The notes under the pieces are model-generated. The model ran no database searches. It saw nothing but the letters and a program-made list of their open reading frames with translations, and was not told where the DNA came from. Both the position numbers and the translations under genes were made by a program. DNA of 56,843 bases from Thermoleophilaceae bacterium (GTDB taxonomy: Bacteria; Actinomycetota; Thermoleophilia; Solirubrobacterales; Thermoleophilaceae). Every line of letters starts with the position of its first letter. The stretch's first letter is position 1. This document shows positions 17,854-26,198 of this stretch, piece after piece. Where the stretch lies: contig JADGHQ010000009.1 in the NCBI GenBank assembly GCA_019683805.1, positions 1 to 56,843 of the forward strand. The letters are read 5' to 3'.

Positions 17854-18108
17854 CTAACGGTTCTCCGACCCGTCGATCCGCCAAAGCCGCTCCCGGACGG
17901 GCGGCTTGTAGGCACGGTAGCGGTCGAGCACCATCCACTCGCGCCACTCGTCCTCGCTCAGCTCCTCGAGCGACACGTCGAGCGCGATCTCGCAGTTCGC
18001 TAGATAGCGGATCGGCGGGTTCGGCATCCTGCCAGTCTCCAGTCGGTAGGTCGGCAAGAGAGGCCTACGGCGTGGGCGAGGGTCATGCTGCGTGGCACCG
18101 CTGCGTGA
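17854..18108 (-). pseudogene. broken copy of the XRE regulator at 3114
   Basis: From ETGRMPNPPIRYLANC to the end (DEWREWMVLDRYRAYKPPVR and ERLWR) the protein is nearly identical to the regulator at 3114-3545. Upstream of that, small insertions and deletions disrupt the helix-turn-helix: the stretch after ATQHD reads PRPRRRPLLPTYR instead of LARAVGLSLPTYRR. The DNA-binding helix is therefore lost. The copy supports a duplication of the whole element rather than of one gene. Confidence 0.75.
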
Positions 18109-18429
18109 TGCGCCTTCCGACACACGGCCGGGCTTCACATCTCCGGAGAAGCGACTGCGGGAGCACCACTTTCCCGATGGAGACTCCCGCGCGGACCGCG
18201 ACCTGATCAGCGTGCTGGCGTGATCGGCGCCGAGCGGGTCCACTCATCCGGGCCTCGCGCCAGTAGCCCATCGCATCCACCCCCGCCCGCTGCACGCATC
18301 TCGACCACTCCGGTCAACCCGTTCAGGGTCGGCGCCTGAGTGCGTCCCGCGAGCCGCTCACGTCAGGCTGAGGGGACCGGGCCGAGCGTCGGGGCGCGAG
18401 GGGGTGCGCGCCCGGAGGCGGCGCGCCTG

Positions 18430-19236
18430 CTACGGGCGTGCGACCGCGCGCCCGGCTTCGGCGACGCGCCGGCGCGGCGCCGCGACGCTCACGCGGACCC
18501 GGCGCTGGCGGCGCACGGCGGGCGCGCCGGCGAGGTCGTCGAGCGTCGCGAGCACGCTCTCGCGCAGCCCGTCGTCCGATCCGAGCACCACGGCCGCCGC
18601 CTCCCGGCGCGACCTCACGTGCAGCCTGCGGAACGCGGAGGAGAGGTGGTTCTTGATCGTGCTCTCCGCGAGGTAGAGCCGGTCGGCGATCTCGGCGTTG
18701 CTCAGCCCGGCGGTCACTAGCCCGAGGATCTGCCGCTCGCGGTAGGAGAGCGGCGGCGCCTCGATCAGGTGGCGGAGCGACCGCGGCAGCGAGATCTGGC
18801 TCGCGCAGGCCGCGCGCACCACGGCCGCGAGCGACCGCTCGAGGTCGTCCGCCAGCGCCAGCCCGTCGGCGCCCGCTCCGATCAGCCCGCGCGCGACGGC
18901 GTCGTCGCGGCGCGACAGCACGACGACGACCGCGGCGTCCGGCAGCCGCGCACGGATCGCCTCGACGGCCGCGACCGCCCGCGAGCCCTCCCGCCGCGGG
19001 ACGAGCAGCACGACGTCCGAAGGGCGGTCCAGGCCCCACCCCGCCGCCGCCGCCGCCGACGGATCGGCGAGCGCCGCCTCGACCTCGAGCCCGTCGAGCT
19101 CGAGGATGCTCTCGAGGCGCTCGGCCAGCGCCCGGTCCGCGCCGGTTCCGGCGATCGCGACGCGGAGGCGCCGCGGGAACGCCTCCGACGGGTCCCACGA
19201 AGCCATCGCCATGTGAGAAGAACGTGCAGCCACCAT
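18430..19236 (-). CDS. LuxR/NarL-type regulator with atypical receiver domain
   Basis: The 268-residue protein has a receiver-like N-terminal domain (about 23-140) and a C-terminal LuxR HTH (LSYRERQILGLVTAGLSNAE, then IADRLYLAESTIKNHL). In the receiver, the usual 'D(V)(V)LLDxxMP' strand reads SDVVLLVPRREG, so the phospho-accepting Asp is missing; activity is probably not controlled by phosphorylation. The tail after the HTH is Arg-rich. Start ATG 19236 has AAGG a few bases upstream; ATG 19212 is an alternative. It is divergent from the PAS-SARP gene with a 246-bp shared upstream region. It probably regulates the polysaccharide locus or its SARP neighbour. Confidence 0.8.
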   Translation of the reverse strand: MVAARSSHMAMASWDPSEAFPRRLRVAIAGTGADRALAERLESILELDGLEVEAALADPSAAAAAGWGLDRPSDVVLLVPRREGSRAVAAVEAIRARLPDAAVVVVLSRRDDAVARGLIGAGADGLALADDLERSLAAVVRAACASQISLPRSLRHLIEAPPLSYRERQILGLVTAGLSNAEIADRLYLAESTIKNHLSSAFRRLHVRSRREAAAVVLGSDDGLRESVLATLDDLAGAPAVRRQRRVRVSVAAPRRRVAEAGRAVARP

Positions 19237-19350
19237 CGAACCTTGCGCCCCCGAGCCGCGACCTGCCGGGCGGCTCGAGGCGCCCGGCCAGCGTGCACCA
19301 CCAGGGTTTGATGCGCTTTAGGGTGGCTGTTAAATGCTGGTTTTGGGTTA

Positions 19351-19379
19351 TTGCTCAGGACGGTGGCCTGGGCTACGCT
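19351..19379 (+). promoter_or_regulatory. promoter of the PAS-SARP gene
   Basis: TTGCTC (19351-19356) and TACGCT (19374-19379) are separated by exactly 17 bp on the plus strand. Transcription would begin near 19386 and leave a leader of about 97 nt before GTG 19483. Confidence 0.55.
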
Positions 19380-19482
19380 CGTGTGAAGCTGCGCACACAA
19401 GCTTTGTAGATCGGTCCTCGATGGGATCTCGGCTCCGGCCGCTCGTGACTTCCTGATCCAGGCTCTCCGCCGTCGGCGGGCA

Positions 19483-20745
19483 GTGTCGACTCTGGGTCCG
19501 CCGTGGCGGACGCGCCGGCAGGCATTGGGAGCATTGCGCCCTCGTCAGAACCCCAACGGCGAAAAGCACCAGGCCCTCAGCGGCCCCCCGCTCGACGGCC
19601 AGCCGCGCTCCGGGCGCCGGAGCGAGCTGCTCGGCGAGGTCTTCGACCTGCTCCCGTCCGGGATCGTGCTCGCCTCGAGAGCCGGAAGGCTGATCGTCTG
19701 GAACAAGTCCTTCGAGGAGATGAGCGGCATGGACGGGAAGCTCCGCGCCCGGACCTGCTGCGAGCTCTTCGGCTGCCGCGCCGACGGCGGTCCGCTCGCC
19801 GGCGCGTGCCTGAGCGAGCTGGCCGTCTCCCTCGGCACGCGCACGCCCGAGCTGCGGCTCGAGCTGCGCGGGGCGCCGGGCCGGGCGTTCTGGGTGGCCG
19901 CCTCGCCGCTGTACAAGGGCTCGGCGGGAGTCGTGTTCCAGGTGCGCCCCGCGACGCGGGAGGCGGACGCCCCGGAGCGCGCGCAGGTCCCGCGGCTGCG
20001 GATCTTCCTGCTCGGCCCCACGCGCGTGGAAACCCCGGAGGGCCCGCTCGGCGGCGACTGGCTCAACCAGCGCGCGGGGCAGCTCCTGAAGTACCTCGCA
20101 TGCGAGCGGCACCGCATCGTCCCCACCGAGGAGATCGCGGAGGCGATCTGGCCCAACCCCCACCCGATGACGCCGAACACGGTGCGCCACTTCATCCACG
20201 CGCTGCGCGAGAAGCTCGAGCCCGAGCGGCCGAAGCACGACCGCTCCTCGCTCGTGCTCGCTCACCGGGGCGGCTACAGGCTCGACGGGGACAGGGTGTG
20301 GGTCGACGCCGACGAGTTCGAGTCCGGCGTGCGCGCGGGCCTCGCCGCTTTCGCCGAGGGCGAGACCGGGGCGGCCACCCAGAAGCTCGAGCACGCGCTC
20401 TCGCTGTATCGCGGGCACTTCCTGGCCGACGAGCCCTACGCGGAGTGGGCGCTGAACGAGCGCGAGCGCCTGCGCTCGCTCGCCGAGAGCTCCCTGCGGG
20501 CCCTCGCCGAGCTGAGCGCGGACGACATCGGCGCCGCCACCGGCTACCTCGAGTGGCTCGCGGAGATGCTCCCGTTCGACAGCGAGATCCACCGCCGGCT
20601 GCTCGAGCTCTGGGTGGAGCAGGGCTACCGCAGCAAGGCCGTGCGTCACTACCACGCCTTCCAGCTCCGCCTGCTGCGCGAGTTCGGCGAGCAGCCGAGC
20701 TTCAGCCTCTCGGAGCTCGTCGCTTCGAGGAGCCGGCGCGGCTGA
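19483..20745 (+). CDS. PAS domain-SARP transcriptional activator
   Basis: The 420-residue protein has a PAS domain (about 45-160; LGEVFDLLPSGIVLASRAGR, VWNKSFEEMSGM). An OmpR-type winged helix follows (about 170-270; LRIFLLGPTRVETPEGPLGG, then RAGQLLKYLACERHRIVPTE), and then a bacterial transcriptional activation (BTAD) domain of TPR-like helices. This is the SARP plan with a sensory PAS in front. SARPs activate biosynthetic and polysaccharide clusters in actinobacteria. A Cys-rich loop in the PAS (RTCCELFGCRADGG) could hold a ligand or metal. GTG 19483 was chosen to keep the whole frame; GTG 19503 is possible. Confidence 0.85.
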   Translation: MSTLGPPWRTRRQALGALRPRQNPNGEKHQALSGPPLDGQPRSGRRSELLGEVFDLLPSGIVLASRAGRLIVWNKSFEEMSGMDGKLRARTCCELFGCRADGGPLAGACLSELAVSLGTRTPELRLELRGAPGRAFWVAASPLYKGSAGVVFQVRPATREADAPERAQVPRLRIFLLGPTRVETPEGPLGGDWLNQRAGQLLKYLACERHRIVPTEEIAEAIWPNPHPMTPNTVRHFIHALREKLEPERPKHDRSSLVLAHRGGYRLDGDRVWVDADEFESGVRAGLAAFAEGETGAATQKLEHALSLYRGHFLADEPYAEWALNERERLRSLAESSLRALAELSADDIGAATGYLEWLAEMLPFDSEIHRRLLELWVEQGYRSKAVRHYHAFQLRLLREFGEQPSFSLSELVASRSRRG

Positions 20746-21075
20746 GGCCCGGCGCGCCCCCGGCGAGGCCCGGCGGGCGCCCACCCCGCGTGACGAACCC
20801 GGTCTTTCCGGGAATTTGCCGCGCACGGGGCCTCCGACCCGTGGAAGAAGCGCGCCGCCGCCGCCGTTTGCTGTGTGGGCCGGGGCGGTCGCCCGCCGGC
20901 CGACCGACCCTGTGGGCCATGCCGCCCCGGCTCCATCGCGAGCCGCCGCGCGCGCTCGCTCTCGATCGAAGCAGTGAGACCAGCCGATAGGACATCGACC
21001 GACCGTTCCTCCCTGGCCGTCGCGCGCGGCAGGGTCGACGCCGCGGGGATCGGCAGGGGCTGAGGACGGCCCGGG
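20746..21075. other. 330-bp intergenic region, no gene seen
   Basis: The stretch holds a small CCCGG/CCGGG hairpin near 20805-20820 and otherwise GC-rich sequence with no clear promoter. I see no gene in it. Confidence 0.4.
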
Positions 21076-21339
21076 TTGGGACACGAAGTCCGCGTGGAGC
21101 TAGACGAATTCGGCTGGTCGCGACTTCGCGCCGAAGCCGAGCGCCAAGGCACCACGGTCGAGGAGCTGCTCGTCCACGCGGCGCTCTACTTCCTCGCCGA
21201 CCTGGACCGGGGGCGCTTCGCGAGCCGCGCGCTCGGGGAAATCGCGCTCGCGCCCTCGCACAGCGACCGCTCAGGCGGGCTGACAGGGAGCGGCGCCGTC
21301 CCGAGCGCCGGCACCCAGGACGAATCTCATCCCTCCTAG
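21076..21339 (+). CDS. small ribbon-helix-helix-like protein
   Basis: The first 50 residues of this 87-residue protein (VRVELDEFGWSRLRAEAERQ, then GTTVEELLVHAALYFLADLD) have the strand-helix-helix pattern of RHH/CopG-like DNA-binding proteins. The rest is Ser/Gly-rich and disordered. Start TTG 21076 follows AGGA about 10 nt upstream. It precedes the ECF sigma gene by 90 bp in the same direction and may be co-transcribed. An accessory regulator is plausible. Confidence 0.5.
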   Translation: MGHEVRVELDEFGWSRLRAEAERQGTTVEELLVHAALYFLADLDRGRFASRALGEIALAPSHSDRSGGLTGSGAVPSAGTQDESHPS

Positions 21340-21429
21340 CTCTCGCCTAACACGCATCTACAGGTCGCGGACACAGCTCGGGTCTAGAAGGGAGGCTCGA
21401 ACCCGAATGGATCGCCCGAGAGGAGAGTC

Positions 21430-22128
21430 ATGGTCCGCATCCCGGATCGAGGCACCATTCCGGCTGCACGTCGGCTCGACTGCGAGCGGGGCGCGTCCGC
21501 CCGCTTCCAGATCCGGCGCAACCTCGAGGAGACCCGGGACGAGGCCGGGGTAGTGGCGCGCGCGGTCGAGGCCGCGAAGCGCGGCGATCGCGACGCCTTC
21601 CGGTACCTGTACGTCCGCTACGCCGACAACGTCTACGGCTACGTCCGCAGCATCGTCGGCGACGACCACGACGCCGAGGACGTCACCCAGCAGGTGTTCA
21701 CCAAGCTGATGACGAGCCTCGACAGGTACGAGCCCCGCGCGGTGCCCTTCTCCGCCTGGATGCTGCGCGTCGCGCGCAACGTCGCGCTCGACCATGTCCG
21801 CCAGCGCAGGCTCATCCTCTGCGACGAGGTGCACGCCTCGGAGGCGGACGTCGACGATCGCGCGCACCACAGCTCCATGACGGTGCGGGAGGCGCTCGCG
21901 TCGCTGCCCCACGACCAGCGCACCGTGCTCGTCCTGCGCCACGTGCTCGGGCTCTCGCCGCCGGAGATCGCCCGCTGCCTGGGCAAGACCGAGGGCTCGG
22001 TCCACGGTCTGCACCACCGCGGCCGCGGGGCGCTGCAGAAGGCGCTCGCGCAACGCGGCACCGCGCCCTCGACGCTCGCGCGGCGCAGGCACCCCGCGCC
22101 CGAGGCGCTGCCGGCGCCCACGGCCTGA
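21430..22128 (+). CDS. ECF-type RNA polymerase sigma factor
   Basis: The 232-residue protein shows sigma-70 region 2 (DAFRYLYVRYADNVYGYVRS, then DAEDVTQQVFTKL) and region 4 (REALASLPHDQRTVLVLRHV, then LGLSPPEIARCLGKTEGSVH). An extra N-terminal stretch of about 35 residues and a Pro/Ala-rich tail flank the core. Start ATG 21430 is preceded by GAGAGGAGAG. No anti-sigma gene is adjacent, which is unusual for ECF factors and suggests control by other means. It faces the polysaccharide locus convergently. Confidence 0.9.
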   Translation: MVRIPDRGTIPAARRLDCERGASARFQIRRNLEETRDEAGVVARAVEAAKRGDRDAFRYLYVRYADNVYGYVRSIVGDDHDAEDVTQQVFTKLMTSLDRYEPRAVPFSAWMLRVARNVALDHVRQRRLILCDEVHASEADVDDRAHHSSMTVREALASLPHDQRTVLVLRHVLGLSPPEIARCLGKTEGSVHGLHHRGRGALQKALAQRGTAPSTLARRRHPAPEALPAPTA

Positions 22129-22139
22129 CGAGCGGCCGC

Positions 22140-23090
22140 CTACCGGCTCGGGGCGACGCCCCAGGAGCGCAGCGCCTCGTCGAGGCGGCCGAACGGGAAC
22201 TCGCGCAGCAGGCGCGTCAAGCGCGTGGCGAAGGCACCGCGTCCGAGCCCCTGGGACAGTCGCCGGCGGCGCCCGACCTCGCCGCGATAGTCGTCGAGCT
22301 CGCGGGGGTTGAGCTCGTAGGGGTGGCAGTAGAGCACCGCAGGCCGCCCCTCCGCCCGGATCGCCCGGATTCCGTGCCGGACGAGCCGGGGGGGCAGCGC
22401 CCTGAGGTAGCCGCCGCCCGCGACCGGCACGGGCACGCCCGCGACAGGCCAGATCGCGACCGGCACCTCCAGGAGCTCCGCGCCGCTCGCGAGCCGAAGC
22501 CTCTGCGGCGCGCGCGCCCACCCCCGGATGCCGTAGCGGCGCGAGTAGCCGGGGAAGATCGACGAGTCGACCTCGAACCCGGCCTCCGCGAGCGCCTCGA
22601 GCGCCCACAGGTTCGACTCGCGGATCGAGAAGTCGGGCGCGCGGAAGGCGGTCACGCGCTGCCCGCAGGCGTCCTCGACGGCCCTGCGCGCGTCCGCGAG
22701 CTCGCGGCGCAGCTCGTCCCTCGTCAGCGCCCACAGCGGGCGATGGCTGTGGCCGTGGGACTGGATCTCGTGGCCCGCGTCCGCGAGCTCGCGCACGAGG
22801 CCCGGATACGCCTCCGCGACGCGCCCCTGGACGAAGAAGGTCGCCTTCACCCCGGCCGCGTCGAGCAGCCGGGCGAGGCGGCCCACGTTCCGCACCACCC
22901 GCCCACTGATCGGCGCGTCGAGGTCGACGCACGACTGGTACCAGTCCTCGACGTCGACGGTGAGCGCGTTCAGCGGGACCGCGCCCTCGGGCCTGCGCGC
23001 GGCGCCGTCGAGGGCGGGCAGAGCCTCGAGCACGACGCGCGCGGCGCCCCCGGCGCGCCGCGCCGCGAGCGCCTCAGGTGAGGGTCGCAT
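22140..23090 (-). CDS. polysaccharide deacetylase (DUF3473/XrtA-type)
   Basis: The 316-residue NodB-fold protein has the metal site TVDVEDWYQS (VDxxD-like) and HGHSHRPLW (SHxxxH-like). AFRAPDFSIRESN is the RAPxFS motif, and IFPGYSRRYGI with AVLYCHPYELN closes the DUF3473 region that marks the subgroup linked to exosortase/EPS loci. It should remove N-acetyl groups from a glycan. Its start overlaps the aminotransferase stop by 17 nt, so it is the last gene of the operon. No signal peptide is evident. Confidence 0.9.
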   Translation of the reverse strand: MRPSPEALAARRAGGAARVVLEALPALDGAARRPEGAVPLNALTVDVEDWYQSCVDLDAPISGRVVRNVGRLARLLDAAGVKATFFVQGRVAEAYPGLVRELADAGHEIQSHGHSHRPLWALTRDELRRELADARRAVEDACGQRVTAFRAPDFSIRESNLWALEALAEAGFEVDSSIFPGYSRRYGIRGWARAPQRLRLASGAELLEVPVAIWPVAGVPVPVAGGGYLRALPPRLVRHGIRAIRAEGRPAVLYCHPYELNPRELDDYRGEVGRRRRLSQGLGRGAFATRLTRLLREFPFGRLDEALRSWGVAPSR

Positions 23091-24252
23091 CGCGGGGGGC
23101 GGCGGGCCGACCCGCCGCCCGGAGGCTCGCCAGCGACTCCCGCAGGCTCTCGACGACCACGTCCTGGTCGCTCTGCGAGAGGTGCGGGTAGAGCGGCAGC
23201 GTGAGCTCGGTGCGCGCGGCGAGCTCCGAGCGCGGCAGCCGCGTGCGCGCGCAGCCTCGGTAGGCGCTGAGCTCGTGGATCGCGGGATACAGCACGCTCG
23301 TCTGCACGCCGCGCTCCTGCAGCAGCTCCCGCAGCGGGTCGCGCAGCTCAGGGTCGTCGACCATCACCGGCATCACGTAGCAGGAGGAGTGCTCGACGTC
23401 CTCGTCCCGGTAGGGCACGGTGACGCCCGGAACGCCCGCCAGCAGCTCGCGGTAGCGGCGCACGATCCGGCGGCGCGCCCCGATGTCGTCCTCGAGCGCG
23501 GGCAGGCGCGCGTGCAGCAGCGCCGCGCGCAGCTCGTCGAGCCGGTAGTTGAAGCCGAGGCCGGCCACGTCGTAGCCCGAGGCGTGGCCGCGGTGGCGAT
23601 CCCACGTCCCTGAGGTCATGGCGTGCGAGCGGCGGCTGCGCACGAACCGCGCGACGTCGTCGTCGTCGGTCGCGACGAGCCCGCCCTCGCCGCATCCCAG
23701 CACCTTGTTCGAGAAGAAGCTGAAGGCGCCCGCCGTCCCTCGCGTCCCGAGCTTCCGGCCGCCGCTCGCGGGCGTCGCGCTGGGGCTGTGCGCGGCGTCC
23801 TCGATCAGCGCTAGCCCGTGCCGCTCGCAGAGCGCGGCGAGCGTCTCGACATCGGCGGCGTAGCCGCCGTAGTGGACGGCGACCACCGCCCTCGTGCGCG
23901 GCGTGATCAGCCCCTCGACGTGGTCGGGGTCGATGCCGAGATCGCGTTGCCCGACGATATCGGCGAGCACGGGCCTCGCCCCGCAGTAGCGGACCGCCGC
24001 GGCGGTCGCTACGAAGGTGATCGCGGGGACGATCGCCTCGTCTCCCGGGCCGACGCCGGCCGCGAGACACGCCAGGTGCAGCGCGGCCGTGCCGCTCGAC
24101 ACCGCGATGGCGTGCCGTGCCCCGAGGTGGTCGGCGAAGGCCCGCTCGAACGTCTCGGTCCGCGGGCCCATCGTCAGCCAGCCGGACCGCAGCGCCTCCT
24201 CGACGGCCGCGACCTCGCGCTCTGAGAGGCGGATGTCGAAGAGCGGGATCAA
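23074..24252 (-). CDS. DegT/DnrJ/EryC1-family sugar aminotransferase
   Basis: About 392 residues. SEREVAAVEEALRSGWLTMG is the family start. SSGTAALHLA is the PLP phosphate loop, AIVPAITFVATAAAV follows, LIEDAAHSP holds the PLP-ring Asp, and FSFFSNKVLGCGEGG holds the Schiff-base Lys (SNK). It should install an amino group on a 4-keto or 3-keto nucleotide sugar. TTG 24252 is chosen because it is the first start after the upstream stop at 24264 and gives MIPLFDIRLSE. With the dehydratase upstream it forms a LegB/LegC-like pair. Confidence 0.9.
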   Translation of the reverse strand: MIPLFDIRLSEREVAAVEEALRSGWLTMGPRTETFERAFADHLGARHAIAVSSGTAALHLACLAAGVGPGDEAIVPAITFVATAAAVRYCGARPVLADIVGQRDLGIDPDHVEGLITPRTRAVVAVHYGGYAADVETLAALCERHGLALIEDAAHSPSATPASGGRKLGTRGTAGAFSFFSNKVLGCGEGGLVATDDDDVARFVRSRRSHAMTSGTWDRHRGHASGYDVAGLGFNYRLDELRAALLHARLPALEDDIGARRRIVRRYRELLAGVPGVTVPYRDEDVEHSSCYVMPVMVDDPELRDPLRELLQERGVQTSVLYPAIHELSAYRGCARTRLPRSELAARTELTLPLYPHLSQSDQDVVVESLRESLASLRAAGRPAAPRDATLT

Positions 24253-24263
24253 CGGCCGGGCGC

Positions 24264-25244
24264 TCAGATCGCGTACTCCGCCACCCGCTCGCGCGGAGCG
24301 TGGCTCTCCATCCAGGCGATCGTGCGTCGCAGGCCCTCCCGCAGGTCGACCTGCGCGGACCAGCCGGTCAGCTCGCGCGCGAGGCGCGGGCTCGAGATGA
24401 GCCGCATCACCTCGCTGCGCTGCGGCCGCAGGCGCCGGGGCTCGACATCCACACTCAGCTCCCGGCCGAGGAGCTCGCCCACCAGCTCGACGATCTCGCG
24501 CACGGACACGTCGTGCCCCGTGCCGAGCTGCACCGTGCGCCCCACCGCCGCCGGCGACTGGGCGGCGGCGATGAAGCCGCTCACCGTGTCGGAGACGTAG
24601 GTGAGGTCGCGCCTCGGCTCGAGCGCGCCCAGGCGCAGGCGGTCGCCCGCGAGCGCCTGGGCGACGATCGTCGGCACGATCGCGCGCCGCGACTGGTGCG
24701 GCCCGTAGGTGTTGAACGGCCGCACGACCGTGACCGGCAGCTCGTAGGAGCGGTGGAAGCTGTCCATCAGCTTGTCGGCCCCGAGCTTGCTGGCGGCGTA
24801 GGGCGACTGGGTCTCGAGCGGATGGTCCTCGCTGATCGGGATCGTCTGAGCGGTGCCGTAAACCTCGCTCGTCGAGGCGTGGACCACGCGCGCGCCCTCG
24901 GCGAGCGCCGCCTGCGCGACGTTGAGCGAGCCGATCACGTTCGTCTCGAAGAAGCTGCGCGGGTTCAGGTACGAGTACGGGATCGCGATCAGCGCGCCCA
25001 GGTGGAACACCATGTCCGTCCCCGCGCAGGCCTGCCGCACCGACTCGGCGTCCCTCAGGTCGCCGAACACCACCTCGATCTCGCGCACGGCCTCGGGGTC
25101 GAACCACTCGAGCGTGCCGCGGTCGCCGCGCGAGTTGTAGTGCAGGAGGGCGCGCACGCGGGCCCCGAGCCGCGCGAGCTCGACCGCAAGATGGCCGCCG
25201 ATGAACCCGCCGGCGCCCGTGACGAGTACCCGCCGCCCGAGCAT
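24264..25244 (-). CDS. NAD-dependent sugar 4,6-dehydratase, LegB-like
   Basis: This 326-residue extended SDR has VTGAGGFIGGHLA for NAD binding, STSEVYG (Ser/Thr), and YAASKLGADK (YxxxK). The segments LLHYNSRG, IPYSYLNPRSFFETNV and RPFNTYGPHQSRRAIVPT are characteristic of LegB-type nucleotide-sugar 4,6-dehydratases (UDP- or GDP-GlcNAc). The product would be a 4-keto-6-deoxy sugar for the aminotransferase downstream. The gap to the next gene is under 12 nt. A plain UDP-glucose epimerase is less likely given these motifs. Confidence 0.85.
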   Translation of the reverse strand: MLGRRVLVTGAGGFIGGHLAVELARLGARVRALLHYNSRGDRGTLEWFDPEAVREIEVVFGDLRDAESVRQACAGTDMVFHLGALIAIPYSYLNPRSFFETNVIGSLNVAQAALAEGARVVHASTSEVYGTAQTIPISEDHPLETQSPYAASKLGADKLMDSFHRSYELPVTVVRPFNTYGPHQSRRAIVPTIVAQALAGDRLRLGALEPRRDLTYVSDTVSGFIAAAQSPAAVGRTVQLGTGHDVSVREIVELVGELLGRELSVDVEPRRLRPQRSEVMRLISSPRLARELTGWSAQVDLREGLRRTIAWMESHAPRERVAEYAI

Positions 25245-26186
25245 CTACCTCGCGGGCCTCCGAGCCGGCCCGGCGCCCGCGCCCACCGCCGGCTCGGGCG
25301 CCGCGGACGCGCCGGGCTCCCCGCCCGGCGCGAGCAGCGCGTCCTTGATCTCGTCGTAGCGCTCGATCGCCTGCGCGTAGTCGTCGAAGCGCCCGACGTC
25401 TAGCCAGAAGCCGTCATAGGAGTAGGACCCGACCCGCTCGCCCGCCTCGAGCAGCCGCCACACGAGGTCCGGCAGGTTGAACGGCTGCCCCGCCGGGATG
25501 TGCTCGCGCACGCGCCGGTCCACGACGTACACGCCCATGCTCACGCGATGGTCGATCGCGGGCTTCTCCCGGAACCCCGTCACGCGCAGCGTCGCCCCGT
25601 CGCCGCCGCCCAGCTCGAGCACGCCGTACTCGCTCGTCACGGTGCGGACGTGTGTCGCAACCGTGAGCGCGTTGCCGGATGTCACATGCGCCCTGTACAG
25701 GTCCGTGTAATCGAGGGTGGTGAGGATGTCACCGTTCATCATCAGGAAGGTGTCATCCAGGTGGTCCATCGACGCCAGCGGGCCGACCGTGCCCAGCGGC
25801 TTCGTCTCCTTGCGGTAGCGCAGTGACACTCCGTGCTGCGAGCCGTCCTGCAGCACCGCCTCGATCAGATGGGCGAGATAGCCGACGGCGAGGGTGATGT
25901 CGACGAACCCGCTGCGCGCGAGCTGCCGGATCACGAGATCGAGGATCGGCTGGTCGCCGATCGGCAGCAACGGCTTGGGCAGCACCGTCGTGTAGGGGGC
26001 GAGCCGCGACCCGCGGCCGCCCGCGAGGATCACGGCCTGCCTGCGCGAGCCGTTCCCGCCGTTCGCGGACGCTGCGCTCGCGCCGTTGCGCGACGCAGGC
26101 TCCGCCGGCGCGTCCGGCGGGCGGCCGCCGGACCGGACTCCGTGTCCGTCGATGCGATTGCTGCGCGTGCTCTCTCCCCACTCCAC
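25245..26186 (-). CDS. sugar-phosphate nucleotidyltransferase
   Basis: The 313-residue protein has the signature AVILAGGRGSRLAPYTTVLP-KP and LMMNGDILT for the metal-binding Asp, GFREKP, and a final FWLDVGRFDDYAQA. It belongs to the RmlA/ManC/HddC class and makes an NDP-sugar. About 45 low-complexity residues precede the catalytic start. GTG 26186 is supported by GGGAGG seven bases upstream. It directly abuts the dehydratase gene. The base and sugar used cannot be read from the sequence. Confidence 0.85.
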   Translation of the reverse strand: MEWGESTRSNRIDGHGVRSGGRPPDAPAEPASRNGASAASANGGNGSRRQAVILAGGRGSRLAPYTTVLPKPLLPIGDQPILDLVIRQLARSGFVDITLAVGYLAHLIEAVLQDGSQHGVSLRYRKETKPLGTVGPLASMDHLDDTFLMMNGDILTTLDYTDLYRAHVTSGNALTVATHVRTVTSEYGVLELGGGDGATLRVTGFREKPAIDHRVSMGVYVVDRRVREHIPAGQPFNLPDLVWRLLEAGERVGSYSYDGFWLDVGRFDDYAQAIERYDEIKDALLAPGGEPGASAAPEPAVGAGAGPARRPAR

Positions 26187-26198
26187 TGTGTTCCCTCC

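Larger units (their letters stand above)
16861..18243. mobile_element. remnant of a second, related integrated element
   Basis: Immediately right of the second repeat the order found near the tRNA recurs: non-coding spacer, AGCGCCCAGG hairpin, a minus-strand gene ending DPDDLPF, then a broken copy of the XRE regulator with its C-terminal codons nearly intact. Everything that corresponds to the RM operon is missing. The right boundary is not clear: CTCATCCG near 18244 matches the tRNA end for 8 bases only. Confidence 0.5.

Noticed and set aside
18241-18252. Third tRNA-like att site (CTCATCCG)
   Set aside because: Only eight bases match the tRNA 3' end and the flank does not match the 40-nt repeat, so it could be chance.
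20805-20830. Shared CCGGGAATTT/CCGGAATTT motif upstream of 21076 and of the beta-helix gene near 35770
   Set aside because: The match is 8-9 bases and positions relative to the genes differ, so it is not evidence of common control.
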